Positions 35,701 through 44,690 of a stretch of 64,000 nt of DNA are shown here, piece by piece. Where the stretch lies: assembly GCA_963971285.1 (NCBI GenBank), contig OZ020260.1, positions 14,790,798-14,854,797 of the forward strand, in the 5' to 3' direction. The notes below the pieces were generated by a model that was not told the DNA's origin, searched no databases, and saw only the letters and a list, made by a program, of their open reading frames with translations. Origin of the DNA: Astropecten irregularis (Eukaryota > Echinodermata > Asteroidea > Paxillosida > Astropectinidae). The position numbers were made by a program, and so were the translations under genes. Every line of letters begins with the position of its first letter. Position 1 is the stretch's first letter.

Positions 35701-36509
35701 ACGAGCACTTTGGGAACTTTTCGTGCGAATTTGGGCACATTTCCCGCTCCTTATGAACATAAAAAAGACCCATACAAGCATGAATCGACAAATGTACTCA
35801 TTGGATTATGCTAATTAGTATGACGTCATAATATGCTACTGTTCTGGTTTAGAAGTGAAAATAGACATTTTAAAGACAGCTGAAGCACGCTTGAAGACTG
35901 CATTTCTTCAAAAAGTTGAGCGCTGTGATTATTTTCCGTCAGCAGCGCAAAAGTGCCGAAAATGCCGAAAAATGGCAAGCACGGTAGTCATCCGACATTC
36001 AGCCATTTCCAGGCAACCAGGGCTGGACCCCCCACGAAGCTGAACCCCCCTACAAGAGGGATGCTATAGGCGGCGGACACGCGAAAAAACAAGCGCGCTC
36101 GAGCCTAAAACTAAAAAAGCAACGCGATGTTTAAATTTCCACCGAAAAAAAAGAAAATGCCGAATAAATGCCGAAACTTTTTCAGTTTGCAAACTCCAGG
36201 AATGTTTCCGAACAAGTCATCGTTTACTCCAGCCTGCTCCCCGTAATCCCTTAAATCCCCGCGTTGCAAAAACAGCTAGTTTCTTGCGCGTTTTGTGGAG
36301 CTCCAACTTTTGAAGATATTTTGACTTTAAAAGATAAAAATTTCCAAAGCAAAAATGAGCTTACCCTTTTTCCGCTCGAGAAGTTCAGCTGCAGCAGTCT
36401 TGTTATCCCGAGTCAGCCCCTGGCCAAGAACATTGCACCACTTTCCGTAGAGTGCATTACGGAGAATCTCAGGACTGATATAGTCGTGTGGGAGGAGGGC
36501 TTGTTCCAT
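17509..36509 (-). CDS. PRDM12: PRDM12 orthologue (PR domain, three C2H2 zinc fingers), six exons
   Basis: Exons 36509-36365, 20268-20096, 19526-19371, 18856-18724, 18360-18160 and 17705-17509 join in phase to 1005 nt, 334 residues plus TAA. The N-terminal block [18 protein letters not shown] matches the vertebrate PRDM12 leader. The PR domain (about 55-171) includes [22 protein letters not shown] and [11 protein letters not shown]. Three C2H2 fingers follow, with zinc ligands 220/223/236/240, 248/251/264/268 and 276/279/292/298, including [16 protein letters not shown]. In vertebrates PRDM12 is a nuclear regulator of sensory-neuron fate that works with H3K9 methylation; here the role is inferred. 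The C-terminus after finger 3 is short and lacks the vertebrate poly-alanine tract. ABL is the upstream neighbour, as a linked gene also in human. Confidence 0.93.
18160..18360 (-). CDS. PRDM12: PRDM12 exon 5 (fingers 1 and 2)
   Basis: This 201-nt exon lies between the acceptor CATGACAG and the donor GTATTA. It encodes fingers 1 and 2 with the linker HTLDKPFVC, identical in type to vertebrate PRDM12 ([15 protein letters not shown]). It ends in phase 1 inside the HTG linker. Confidence 0.94.
18724..18856 (-). CDS. PRDM12: PRDM12 exon 4 (end of PR domain)
   Basis: This 133-nt exon encodes [19 protein letters not shown], the last strand of the PR domain (vertebrates have PPDQELLVWYGNS). A Ser/Asn-rich linker to finger 1 follows. 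The acceptor is TTTCTAG and the donor GTAAAT, phase 1. Confidence 0.9.
19371..19526 (-). CDS. PRDM12: PRDM12 exon 3 (PR domain core)
   Basis: This 156-nt, 52-codon exon encodes [18 protein letters not shown], then [20 protein letters not shown]. This is the most conserved PR-domain stretch and nearly identical to vertebrate PRDM12 at [12 protein letters not shown]. The acceptor is CTGATCAG and the donor GTATGT; phase 0 at both ends. Confidence 0.94.
19759..19774 (-). promoter_or_regulatory. Strong CTCF-like motif in PRDM12 intron 2
   Basis: The minus strand reads CCACAAGAGGGCGCTA, one substitution from the classic CCACNAGGGGGCGCTA CTCF core. Another half-match (TGAGGGCGCC) lies at 19351-19360. 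It is supported only by motif resemblance. Confidence 0.5.
20096..20268 (-). CDS. PRDM12: PRDM12 exon 2 (start of PR domain)
   Basis: This 173-nt exon encodes [20 protein letters not shown], then [19 protein letters not shown] and ends QFMWE. The acceptor is CTGCTAG. The donor is GAG|GTTGGT, a weak but valid GT site, and it is required to restore MWE-VFDDQG. It ends in phase 0. Confidence 0.92.
21361..21409 (+). repeat. Single unit of the 56-bp hairpin repeat
   Basis: CTAGGATCGCGTCAGGCC and CTAACTCCAAGCATTT match the last unit of the array at 56651-56874, including its right boundary. This indicates a dispersed element with a defined 3' end. Confidence 0.55.
22806..23711. repeat. 35-bp minisatellite with higher-order structure
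   Basis: About 26 head-to-tail units of a 35-bp repeat (CAGATACCACTGAAGAATA then YTACAGAATAAAAGG). In the left half, units with TACTAC and TATTAC alternate strictly, a 70-bp period. In the right half a variant unit (GCCACTGATGAATGTTAC) recurs at 23224, 23364 and 23504, a 140-bp period. The last units decay. Open frames across it are repeat artefacts. Confidence 0.95.
24628..24860. mobile_element. GAGCC-rich fold-back element, copy 2 (best preserved)
   Basis: The perfect outer ends GGGGCCTTTCTCAAAG and CTTTGAGAAAGGCCCC continue inward into GGCTCCGGCTCAGGCTCC-type hexamer runs. The core holds AGGCTTTTGGCTGC, CTTCAATGAAAAG and CACAACCTATATTTT. It is 233 bp long with no coding capacity. Confidence 0.8.
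30156..30280. mobile_element. GGGTCAATTTC MITE, diverged copy
   Basis: It begins GGGTCGATTTCACCAAACTC and carries CTATCAATCGTAGGAC and CGATGGGTTATTCTTCGTAA, the inverted complement of the copy at 58370-58507. Its right end is diverged or lost. Confidence 0.6.
30346..30575. mobile_element. GAGCC-rich fold-back element, copy 3
   Basis: It shares the core (AGGCTTTTGGCTGC, CACAACCTATATTTTTAGC, TATGGATG) and hexamer-rich arms of the other copies. Its outer ends are different: GATTTACGAAACGGAGGC and GCCTCCGTTTCGTAAACG. The arms therefore vary between copies while staying self-complementary. Confidence 0.75.
36365..36509 (-). CDS. PRDM12: PRDM12 exon 1 (start codon)
   Basis: The ATG at 36509 is preceded in frame by TAA eight codons upstream. 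The exon encodes [20 protein letters not shown] and then [12 protein letters not shown], matching the N-terminal block of vertebrate PRDM12 (SDILHSFLYGRWRNVLGE). The donor GTAAGC leaves one base (phase 1). Exon 2 begins in the matching phase, so the split codon is a glycine. Confidence 0.9.
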
Positions 36510-36591
36510 GACAGCTGGAGGTTGACGATTTTACCCCAAGCAGGTGAAGAGAAAAAACCGGACTGTCACTTCTATCTGCCGCAATCACTTG

Positions 36592-36599
36592 TTTATATA
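36592..36599 (-). promoter_or_regulatory. PRDM12: Candidate TATA box of PRDM12
   Basis: TATATAAA on the minus strand lies about 83 bp upstream of the ATG. Transcription would start near 36565 with a 5' leader of about 55 nt. An E-box CACCTG lies between. This is suggestive only. Confidence 0.35.
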
Positions 36600-39500
36600 G
36601 AAAATTTTCTCTCACCCGACCTGGGATCGCCCATTCAAGTAGCAGTCGGGATAATGAGCGGCAAATATGCCTCTAACAACCGGGGAAATACAGCTCGGTT
36701 GACAATCACGGCCCCACCGAACAAAGGGCTCTGTTTTGCCGATTGAACATAATAAGTGTCTCTGATGATTATTATGTGCCCTATCACCGGCCTAGGCATT
36801 TAATAGTGCATTTCCAGCGGGTCGGGTACACTTGACAACTCGGCCATGCACCTGCAGCTTGGGGGGCAGCGCGTGTGCTCGCTCCCTGGCCGCTTACATG
36901 GCAACAAAAGTCGATCGCTTTTTTCGCTTATTTCAATGGTGAGGAACGAACATGATGAATTGTCGGCTGCCTGCTATGCTTGTTCTAATAGCTCAATTAA
37001 TATAAATAAATAACAAAACGATAAATGTTTCGGGAGCGTGCAGGACACGAGTGTCAGTGCAACAAGGCAACCTGCCATTGGCGCTCAGCCGTTCGCTGTT
37101 TGCAAGCGGCACAATCGAGCCGCCTGTTCATTCGGTCTAGCTTGCTCGGTTCGTCCATGGCACCCCCACCGCCGGGAGCCAGAACAACCGGTGTCTGCTT
37201 GCCTAGACAATGCCCTCCAAAGACGGCCAAAGCTAACACTATCAGGCCTGCTTTACTCTGCTTCAATCAGAGACGACTAAGATTGGACGAGAGCAGCGCG
37301 TTCTTGGATGACGGGCTTTGCAAAGTGAACGTGGCTACCCCGGTGATGCAGGCTGGCGCGCCGGCCAACTCATGCAGTCGGGTCGGCAGGAGGTGCAGCG
37401 TATCTTGGGCTCGTTGGTTCGATCAATCTAAACCCTTTGTTCTGACTCGATTGGAACTTTTTTAATGGCTAAACTGAAAAACCAAGATCGGCAAAAGATT
37501 TATCTTGCGAGGCAAGCCATCAGACGGCTTGTTCAACACAATACAAAGCGACCAAAACCGGCACTCCGCGCCCATCTGCGCCGCAAAATGTAGCCCGGTC
37601 CACTGGCAAGGCGCCGGGATAACCGCCACCCTGCTCCCCCTACTCACCTTGAAAAAGACCTAAATAATGATTTGAGGGACTCTTTGGGCAAATTTGACGC
37701 TGGCGTCTTGGCGAAACGGCGAGATGTCGAGAAGACATTTTCCGCGTCTTGCCACAAAATCAGCATTGTATAATGGGCGCATATACGGCCATTACGTGGT
37801 GCATTATACACACACGTTCGTAATAGCGACTAGCGTCAGGTCCCTATTACACTCCGCCCCACGGTGCTACTTCAGCGCATTTCACGTCTTCCCTTCGTCC
37901 CGTCACACAAGGAGAAATATTACCAACTTTCAGGGTGAATTTTTTTTTAAAGGATTACTTCTTTGAGTTTTTATTTTTTGTTAATGTTCTTTCAGTATAT
38001 CTTTCTTTGTTCTGTGTGTTTGTATACTGTGTGGAAGGTACGATGCGTTGTGTATGATGTATGCATATGAGGTGAATAGGGTTGAACCGGCCAAGTCTAG
38101 GCATTGGGTAACGGTGTCCTATCATAGACTCGGTACTGGAATTATTAACTTATTACTCAGACTGACTTTCTTCTCTTTTGTTTTCACACAAACTCAAGAC
38201 CTTCCTTTGTGGTTGTACATAATCCTTTGTTAGAGAAGACAACAATTGTAAGTTTTAATAAAACACTTAAAAAAGCGCAGCGAGGTTGGAAGGGAATGTA
38301 CATGGTATAGTGGTGTCCCTTGCCGAACCTTTGTCGGCACGTAGTGGTTAACGATTCCCGTTGACAGTCAAACCCGCACGCCGTTCGTGAAATTAACCAT
38401 TCAAATAAAATGAAAAGAAGGTTAATTTTCACGAAGCTGATATTTTTTTCCTTTTCTGTATGTTTCTCTCTCGCCGTGACATGTCATGAAAACGTGGATT
38501 GAAAGTGTGAAAGTGTAGCTATCAGTCAGCATCACGTGGCAGGCCTATGGTTGTCTGTACTGGGTGGGGAGGGTTCTACACGCACATCAAGGCCATTTTC
38601 ATTTTTTTTTTTTTGGGAGACGGCCAAAGTCGTTTGCCTGCTTCAGTTGCAATGGCAAATTTTCTACTGGTCCTATCTCTCCACGAAGCCCGGAAAAAGA
38701 AATAATGATCGGCAATGTTTGAAGCGCCGATGGATGAACAATGCTGCGCCAGTAGCTAGGAATATTTGGACGTCACCCGGGTGCTGTAAACTCAAGTCTC
38801 TTTCTGGTAATTTATCGTCCACGAAAACTCCACGTGTCACCGAGTTATATGCATTCACGTATAGGATACATTATAATTATATCGATATCAGGCAATTCTT
38901 ATGTGTACTCTTTATAATTATAACTTTCGTTCGGGTAGGAACATTATTGAATAAACGCTTGTGTTGTTTTATTTATAAGGCTCAATGTTTTGAAATGATA
39001 TCAGTAATGTTCAATGTTCAGATTTGGCTCCAATATGAGTACGCGTCTCGTTTCGTCTGATGTTTGTTTGCACTTTTTCCCCAACCACAGACTCTGACAG
39101 TCATTTGAGTTTGGAGCGAGCCTTGGCCGGTGAATACACACACCAAGTTTTCGGCAAACGTACACAACGTCCGTCCAAACCACAAGCCATTTCACTCTTG
39201 CGTTTAGTTGTGGCCGTTTGTTTAGGCGTGAGAAAGACCTGGATGTCCGGGAGTTGCAGAGTGTCTGATCGGCGGTTTGACGCGATGGGGAGGGGAAGGG
39301 AGGATGGAGTTTTGGGTCTTGTCTCCATAACCCAAAACACAATTGAGTTTGTAAACAGTACAATTGCATGCACCTCTATGTTTCAGTGGAAATTCTGCAC
39401 TGTGTCTTTCAGGTGTTGGTGAATTGACCCTTAATATCGCCTTGATATCCACAGTGGGTACCTCCACTTTGCTTGGTACTTTCAAATCCACAACACCAGA

Positions 39501-42202
39501 GAATGAATCATATTCCATAAAGATAATCTATAGATTTTATGTCCAATTGAAAATCATCTCTCCCTTCGGAATGACGGAGCCGGACTAAAATCAATATTAG
39601 CTGCTCTTCCGATGAGACTGAAACCAGTCTTATCTTAAGACTCTTAGGATGTAATATTGTAAAGAAGGAAATACATAACAGTGTTAAATAAGAGTCATAA
39701 TGTAATATGATATATTAGAGCATTTCAACCACATAAAGTGTGCCCTAACCTGGTAAAGTGACCCATATAAATCACCATTCTTATAAAAAATATCACATCT
39801 ATAGGGGAAATATGTGAGGGACTGTACCGACCGAAGTATAGCTATAAATAGCAATGGTTCACTGCCACATTGCACTAAAATACAATAGGGCCTATGTATT
39901 TATCCAAGCTTATATAAAATGTTAATGCACAGTTATATTAAAGTATTATTATGCCTGGTATATGTTATTGTATAGCTTCACAGTAGTTTAAAAGGCTTTT
40001 ATAGTCAAGAGGGGCTGACAGAACAGTTGGTTGGTTTTCAGAGAGAGTGTACATTTTATGGTTCGGATTCGAGGGTGAATTAAGAGTTGTTTTCTCGATG
40101 GAGAATACAAATTATACACGTCGACAGGTTTGAGTGCCGACAACATTCAAATGGGTCATTCTACCACGACAGTGCCCATTGTAACAAGTGGATGTGCAGC
40201 ATTATGCTCAAAGTTGATATCTAAAATATATTAAAAAATAATTATCTTCAACCCTTAGGCCAAATTGAAAATTAAAGCAATGTTTTGTGTGCATATGTGT
40301 TAAGGATAGCGGAGCGAATCTGCAGGTATAAACACAGTGAGAGATACCCTTATAAGCCAGTCAACCGTTACACGCGTTGCAGAGACAATGCCCTCCACCA
40401 GAACCAACTCAGACACGTTTGAATGCTCTGCAGCAAATTGTTAATAGCAAGCAAACAAAGCAATACGGGCCAAAACAATACAAAGACAAAATAATCAAGC
40501 AAGCAATCACGTGTGACGATCTAGTGAAAGCTATGCTTAGCGTGCAGTGCATAGAGGCGATTCCTAACGACAGGTGTCTAACATAAAACCAACGACAAAA
40601 CAAACATGAACAAAAAAACCAAGAAAATAACCCATAGAAATATCGACGGGCCTCCTAACACATGTTTACGGTTTTGTTGGAAATAAAACAAGATAAAACA
40701 AGATAAAACATGGACGTTCATGCATAGATGAAGATTAAATTCATCTTTACTCTCAGGGTCACCTCAGACAAACGAGTGCCCCTCTATTTATGACTCAATG
40801 CACACGATACTGTTTTTCAGTTCATTATAAATATATAGTATCCAGTTATACCGATCACCAGCTTCATAGTTTCATTGCGCCTTCACCCTGCAAGATTCGA
40901 TAAATACGCGACCGGCATCGGCACTGCACGGATGTAACCACAACGTGGATGTTCCATTGAAAAGATGCGGGCTCAGTTTGTGGCTTCGTTAGTCAAGGGC
41001 GATCCACTGGACAACCAGCCCAGATCCAAGGTAAAACAATTGTTCAATATTCAATGATGACGTTAATATAACAACACGACCGTCCGTTTTTATTTATCTG
41101 ATCAAACCATCGACGTACTGACCCTATAGAAAAAGGTTTATTACATGACCGACAAGCGCTCAGATATTTCCATCACGCGTTGTTTTTTTTTCAACAAAAA
41201 ACGTCGAGTGTGTTGAAATCAAAGCGCCGATCTTCTGCTTTGGCTCTGACCTTCACCGAGACGGGAAACGGAAACGAGAAATGAACGGAAACGGCGATTG
41301 TTCACGAAAATAAAATAAACGACTGTGCATCAGTTGTTCCCTACACCGGCTTCGCCAGCGACTCTTCAAATTTAATTGGCGAGAACGGGGGAAACAATCA
41401 ACCTGTGTTGTCTCTGCACGACAATTAAAGAACTTGAGTTTGAGTGAGGAGGGAGAGGAACGTGTGCATGTCCTCCCTCCCTACGATCTCTTCTTTCATG
41501 GAGCGGTTGGCCTTGGTACGACACAAATTTCAGGGAGCGGAGCATGATTTTGTTTATCGATCGGGGGTGCGTTCGGTACGCTGTCATCATCATTGTTGAC
41601 AAACAGGACCTTTCTTTCTCGTTTGGCTCTGTCCAGAAATAAAAATCAACCTGAGTGACGAACAGTGAGAGAAAGGTCCCAGGCCCGTCAACTTTCCCCT
41701 TGGCGTATATTTATTTATGTAAACCACAATTGATATCTGCAAATTTTCATCTTTTGAGTTAATGAAGTGCCGTTGTTATCAAGCTTATGCAAGGTTCGTT
41801 TCAATGGGACAAAAATGGCAATTGTCTTTGTTTGTTTTTATTTCGTCTTCGTATTTCATTAAGAAATAAAGTTTTTAAGGTTTTTGCAACCGTCATGAGT
41901 TCAGGGGATACACGTGACAATATGGAAACACGGGTAAATAGTTTTCATTGAGGACCGCTGAGTGCGAAAAACAAATACACAAATACACGAACAAAAGGCA
42001 AGAATAAACAAGACTGGGGTTTACGACCCGGAACTACAGCATGTGTGTAATCGTAATATTAATACAAATTCTCTAGGCGCAGACAAACATAAACGGACCA
42101 TTGATGGAGACTGGGCAGCTATATACACCATGAATTACAACCTGTGAGCTCGCTGTGAGAATAAACTTGCTGGGTAAATATTCTTTCAATCTATACTTAT
42201 AA

Positions 42203-42343
42203 AATCATCCAATTACCACGAGGGAAATTTACTGAATTTTTAAGTCATTGAAAGGTGAACAAAGAAAAATTGACTGGAGCGGGATTCGAACCGGCGACCT
42301 CCTGTATACCGTACAGGCGCTCTACCAACTGAGCCATCCAGCC
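42203..42343 (-). repeat. tRNA-derived SINE (most complete copy)
   Basis: The head (42271-42343) folds like a tRNA: acceptor GGCTGGA/TCCAGTC, D arm TGGCTCAGTTGG, T arm GGTTCGAATCC. The anticodon loop ACGGTAT lacks T33 and the T stem has a mismatch. It runs into a body (AATTTTTCTTTGTTCACC, CAATGACTTAAAAATTCAGT, AAATTTCCCTCGTGGTAATT) shared with the fragments at 5880 and 12143. It is therefore a SINE and not a tRNA gene. Confidence 0.75.
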
Positions 42344-42738
42344 CTACGTTGATGGTGACCCCAATAGTCAACTATCTTTGTTTGTTTGGCAGTCAGAAGC
42401 CATGAAACCATGCACATACTGCTATATCCCAAGGATCATTTTATCGATACTCGCAACAATGCTACAACCAGAGAACAGTACATGGGGATCACTCATACGG
42501 CAATGAGGATACGGCTTTAAAAGTTAAGGAACAGTTGAAGTTATGTTCAGAGAGAATTACAATTTTCATATTGATAAAGGTTGGGAGTTTAAGGATTAAA
42601 TGAAGCTTGTATAGAAACCAATTCATGATTCAATGGCATGTCACCGAGAAAACAGGTGAGTTTACTAAATAACAGCGATAGGGAACAATGAGTTCTACCC
42701 CAAAAATCCTCCTGAATCCATTCCTGTTAGTACATGTA

Positions 42739-42873
42739 GGTCGAGTCCACGAAGCCCTACGACCGATCGTAACTCAGCTACGAAGGATAACCCATCGTAT
42801 CCTACATAGGGTTGCAATGCATCACAAGTCCTACTGTTGATAGTAAGTTACGATGAGTTTGGTGAGATCGACC
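42739..42873. mobile_element. GGGTCAATTTC MITE, copy 2
   Basis: This 135-bp copy is about 85% like 58370-58507 by eye (CACGAAGCCCTACGA, GATCGTAACTC, CGAAGGATAACCCATCGTAT). It has inverted ends GGTCGAGT/GATCGACC. Confidence 0.7.
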
Positions 42874-43275
42874 ACAGGACCTAGTATAAGAACTCATTAT
42901 CCTGATCCTCACATGGGACTTGTTGACCAAGCTTTGTTTCCAGTAATGTCCCATAGGATCCCCCATACTCCCATATTTAATTTAGGTATAATTCACCAGC
43001 CAGGGATTCGAAGGATACACACCGTGAACGGGTCATGGTGTAGATGGTGTGGAATGGAAGTCATGTTATCAAGTCAAATCCGCCCTCCATGCACCAATCA
43101 CTAAAGCACAGGTGCCATGATTATGGGTTGGATTTTTTTCGAGATTCAGCAGCTTAGAATGCTTTGTAGCATGTATCGGTTCAAGAGCAAAGCATTTGCA
43201 AAAGCTAAAGAGCGGAGGAGAGAAGATCAAACTTTGCAGAAAAGAGCAAAGACGACCAGAGCAGAGCAAATCAGA

Positions 43276-43629
43276 GCAGGGCAGGGCAGGGCATGGCAGG
43301 GCAGGGCAGGGCAGGGCAGGGCAGGGCAGGGCAGGGCAGGGCAGGGCAGGGCGGGCATGGCATCGGCAGGGCAGGGCAGGGCAGGGCATGGCATCGGCAG
43401 GGCAGGGCAGGGCAGGGCAGGGCAGGGCAGGGCAGGGCGGGCATGGCATCGGCAGGGCAGGGCAGGGCAGGGCAGGGCAGGGCAGGGCAGGGCAGGGCAG
43501 GGCAGGGCAGGGCAGGGCAGGGCAGGGCAGGGCAGGGCAGGGCAGGGCAGGGCAGGGCAGGGCAGGGCAGGGCAGGGCAGGGCAGGGCAGGGCAGGGCAG
43601 GGCAGGGCAGGGCATCGGCAGGGCAGGGC
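43276..43629. repeat. (GGGCA)n pentanucleotide array
   Basis: About 350 bp of GGGCA units are interrupted by a few GGGCGGGCATGGCATCGGCA blocks in the left third and one GCATCGGCA near the right end. Because 5 is not a multiple of 3, every frame reads the same 5-codon peptide repeat (GRAGQ on plus, PCPAL on minus) without stops, which makes large false open frames. Regular G3 tracts every 5 bp predict G-quadruplex formation on the plus strand. Confidence 0.95.
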
Positions 43630-44177
43630 CAAGTGAAACTGAAGAGAATAACTCCGCACTATACAGCACGTGTACACAAACGTATATACTTGTATAATAT
43701 ATCTTATTTGTTGCTGTTTTCGTAAATTCTGTTCATAATCAGGATACTCTTCAAACCTCGTTCGGCTACAACCAGCCTGCCAGCCTATAAAAAACAGTTC
43801 CATCATCTCTATAATGGCCAAAATGTACTTTAAAAAGGTTCCATTTACCAACAAATGCCTTTCAACAGATTCAAAAACGCAGGTGGGCTTAAAAATAGGT
43901 CACATAAAATCAGCACGCTCAGGGTTCGTTGTCCTTTTGTGAGTTTATGAAGCGGCATAAACATGCATATTATACATTTCACAGCACAAAACAGGTCACC
44001 CGTTTTGCGATTTTACGACGGGAGTGGGGCCACTTTGGCAATGAAGCGACGACAGATTGATTAATAACAAGATAATCGATTAACAGATTTGCTTACTTCT
44101 CGAAGAATCATCAAGTAATTTGAGGGATCAAAGACCGAACGAGAGACTTCCGTTGTCAGTATCCATGCAACAACCAT

Positions 44178-44215
44178 AACCTAACCCCTAACACTACCCC
44201 TAACCCTACCCACTA
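44178..44215. repeat. Short telomere-like stretch
   Basis: Degenerate CCCTAA-type units (CCTAACCCCTAAC, CCCCTAACCCTACCC) over about 38 bp. It could be an interstitial telomere-like trace or chance. Confidence 0.35.
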
Positions 44216-44380
44216 AACCCCCAGTTGGCTAAGGTAAGGAGTTGACCTGTTCTCGGTGGCAGCTTGAATTGTGGTCGAAGTGGAAGAAACGACAGGAACT
44301 GCTTCTCACACAGTGAGAGAAGGAGAGCAAGAGGGAAGATCGCATCCAGTCAGGGAATGACTGGCTGAAAATCCAAGCGC

Positions 44381-44690
44381 GGTTCTAGAGCCAATGTTTT
44401 TTGGGGGCTAGAAGAGCCATTATTTTTTGGGGGGCTAGAAGACCCAATATTTTTGGGGGGCTAGTCCCTTCTTCTAACACTCCCTTCTGCTATGTCTCAT
44501 TAGGAGTAGAAAACATGCACCTATAGCCTCCTCAACATGTTTTTTTTTTAATGTAATTGGCGCTTAATAACTGAAGATTCAGTATTTTCCAGATTTTTCT
44601 TTTCAATTGCATTTTGTTGGGGGCTAAACAAAATTGTTTTTGGGGGCTCAAGCCCCCCCCCCCCCCTAGAACGCCCTTGTAGAACCCCTA
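44381..44690. repeat. GGGGGCTAGAAG tandem repeat and related end
   Basis: About 3.5 units of a 26-27 bp repeat (GGGGCTAGAAGACCCAATAT then TTTTGG) span 44381-44468. The same words return at 44618-44690 before a run of 14 C. It is probably an internal array and terminus of one non-autonomous element. Confidence 0.45.

Larger units (their letters stand above)
20269..36364 (-). other. PRDM12: PRDM12 intron 1 (16.1 kb)
   Basis: It separates the first PRDM12 exon from the PR-domain exons; the phases at both ends match (1/1). It contains the 35-bp minisatellite (22806-23711), two GAGCC fold-back elements (24628-24860, 30346-30575), a GGGTCAATTTC MITE fragment (30156-30280) and a single unit of the 56-bp hairpin repeat (21361-21409). 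A GC-richer part runs from about 33.4 to 36 kb. No exon of another gene is recognised. Regulatory elements are likely but cannot be identified from one sequence. Confidence 0.75.

Noticed and set aside
36264-36746. 160-codon plus-strand open frame
   Set aside because: Antisense to PRDM12 exon 1, which has family similarity, matching phase and an upstream stop. The plus frame has no recognisable motif.
37025-37465. 146-codon plus-strand open frame upstream of PRDM12
   Set aside because: GC-rich region open on both strands with no recognisable domain. Possibly a divergent promoter transcript, but no coding evidence.
39222-39518. 98-codon minus-strand open frame (VDLKVPSKVEVPTVDIKA...) and a 174-codon plus frame at 38536
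   Set aside because: No family similarity that I recognise and no convincing splice partners; they overlap other frames on both strands.
42271-42343. Possible tRNA-Thr(GGT) gene
   Set aside because: No T33, a mismatch in the T stem and a shared SINE body downstream; scored as a SINE head.
43069-43854. Large open frames on both strands (up to 261 codons) rich in GRAGQ or PCPAL
   Set aside because: Produced entirely by the GGGCA array, which has no stop in any frame; no domain and no splice structure.
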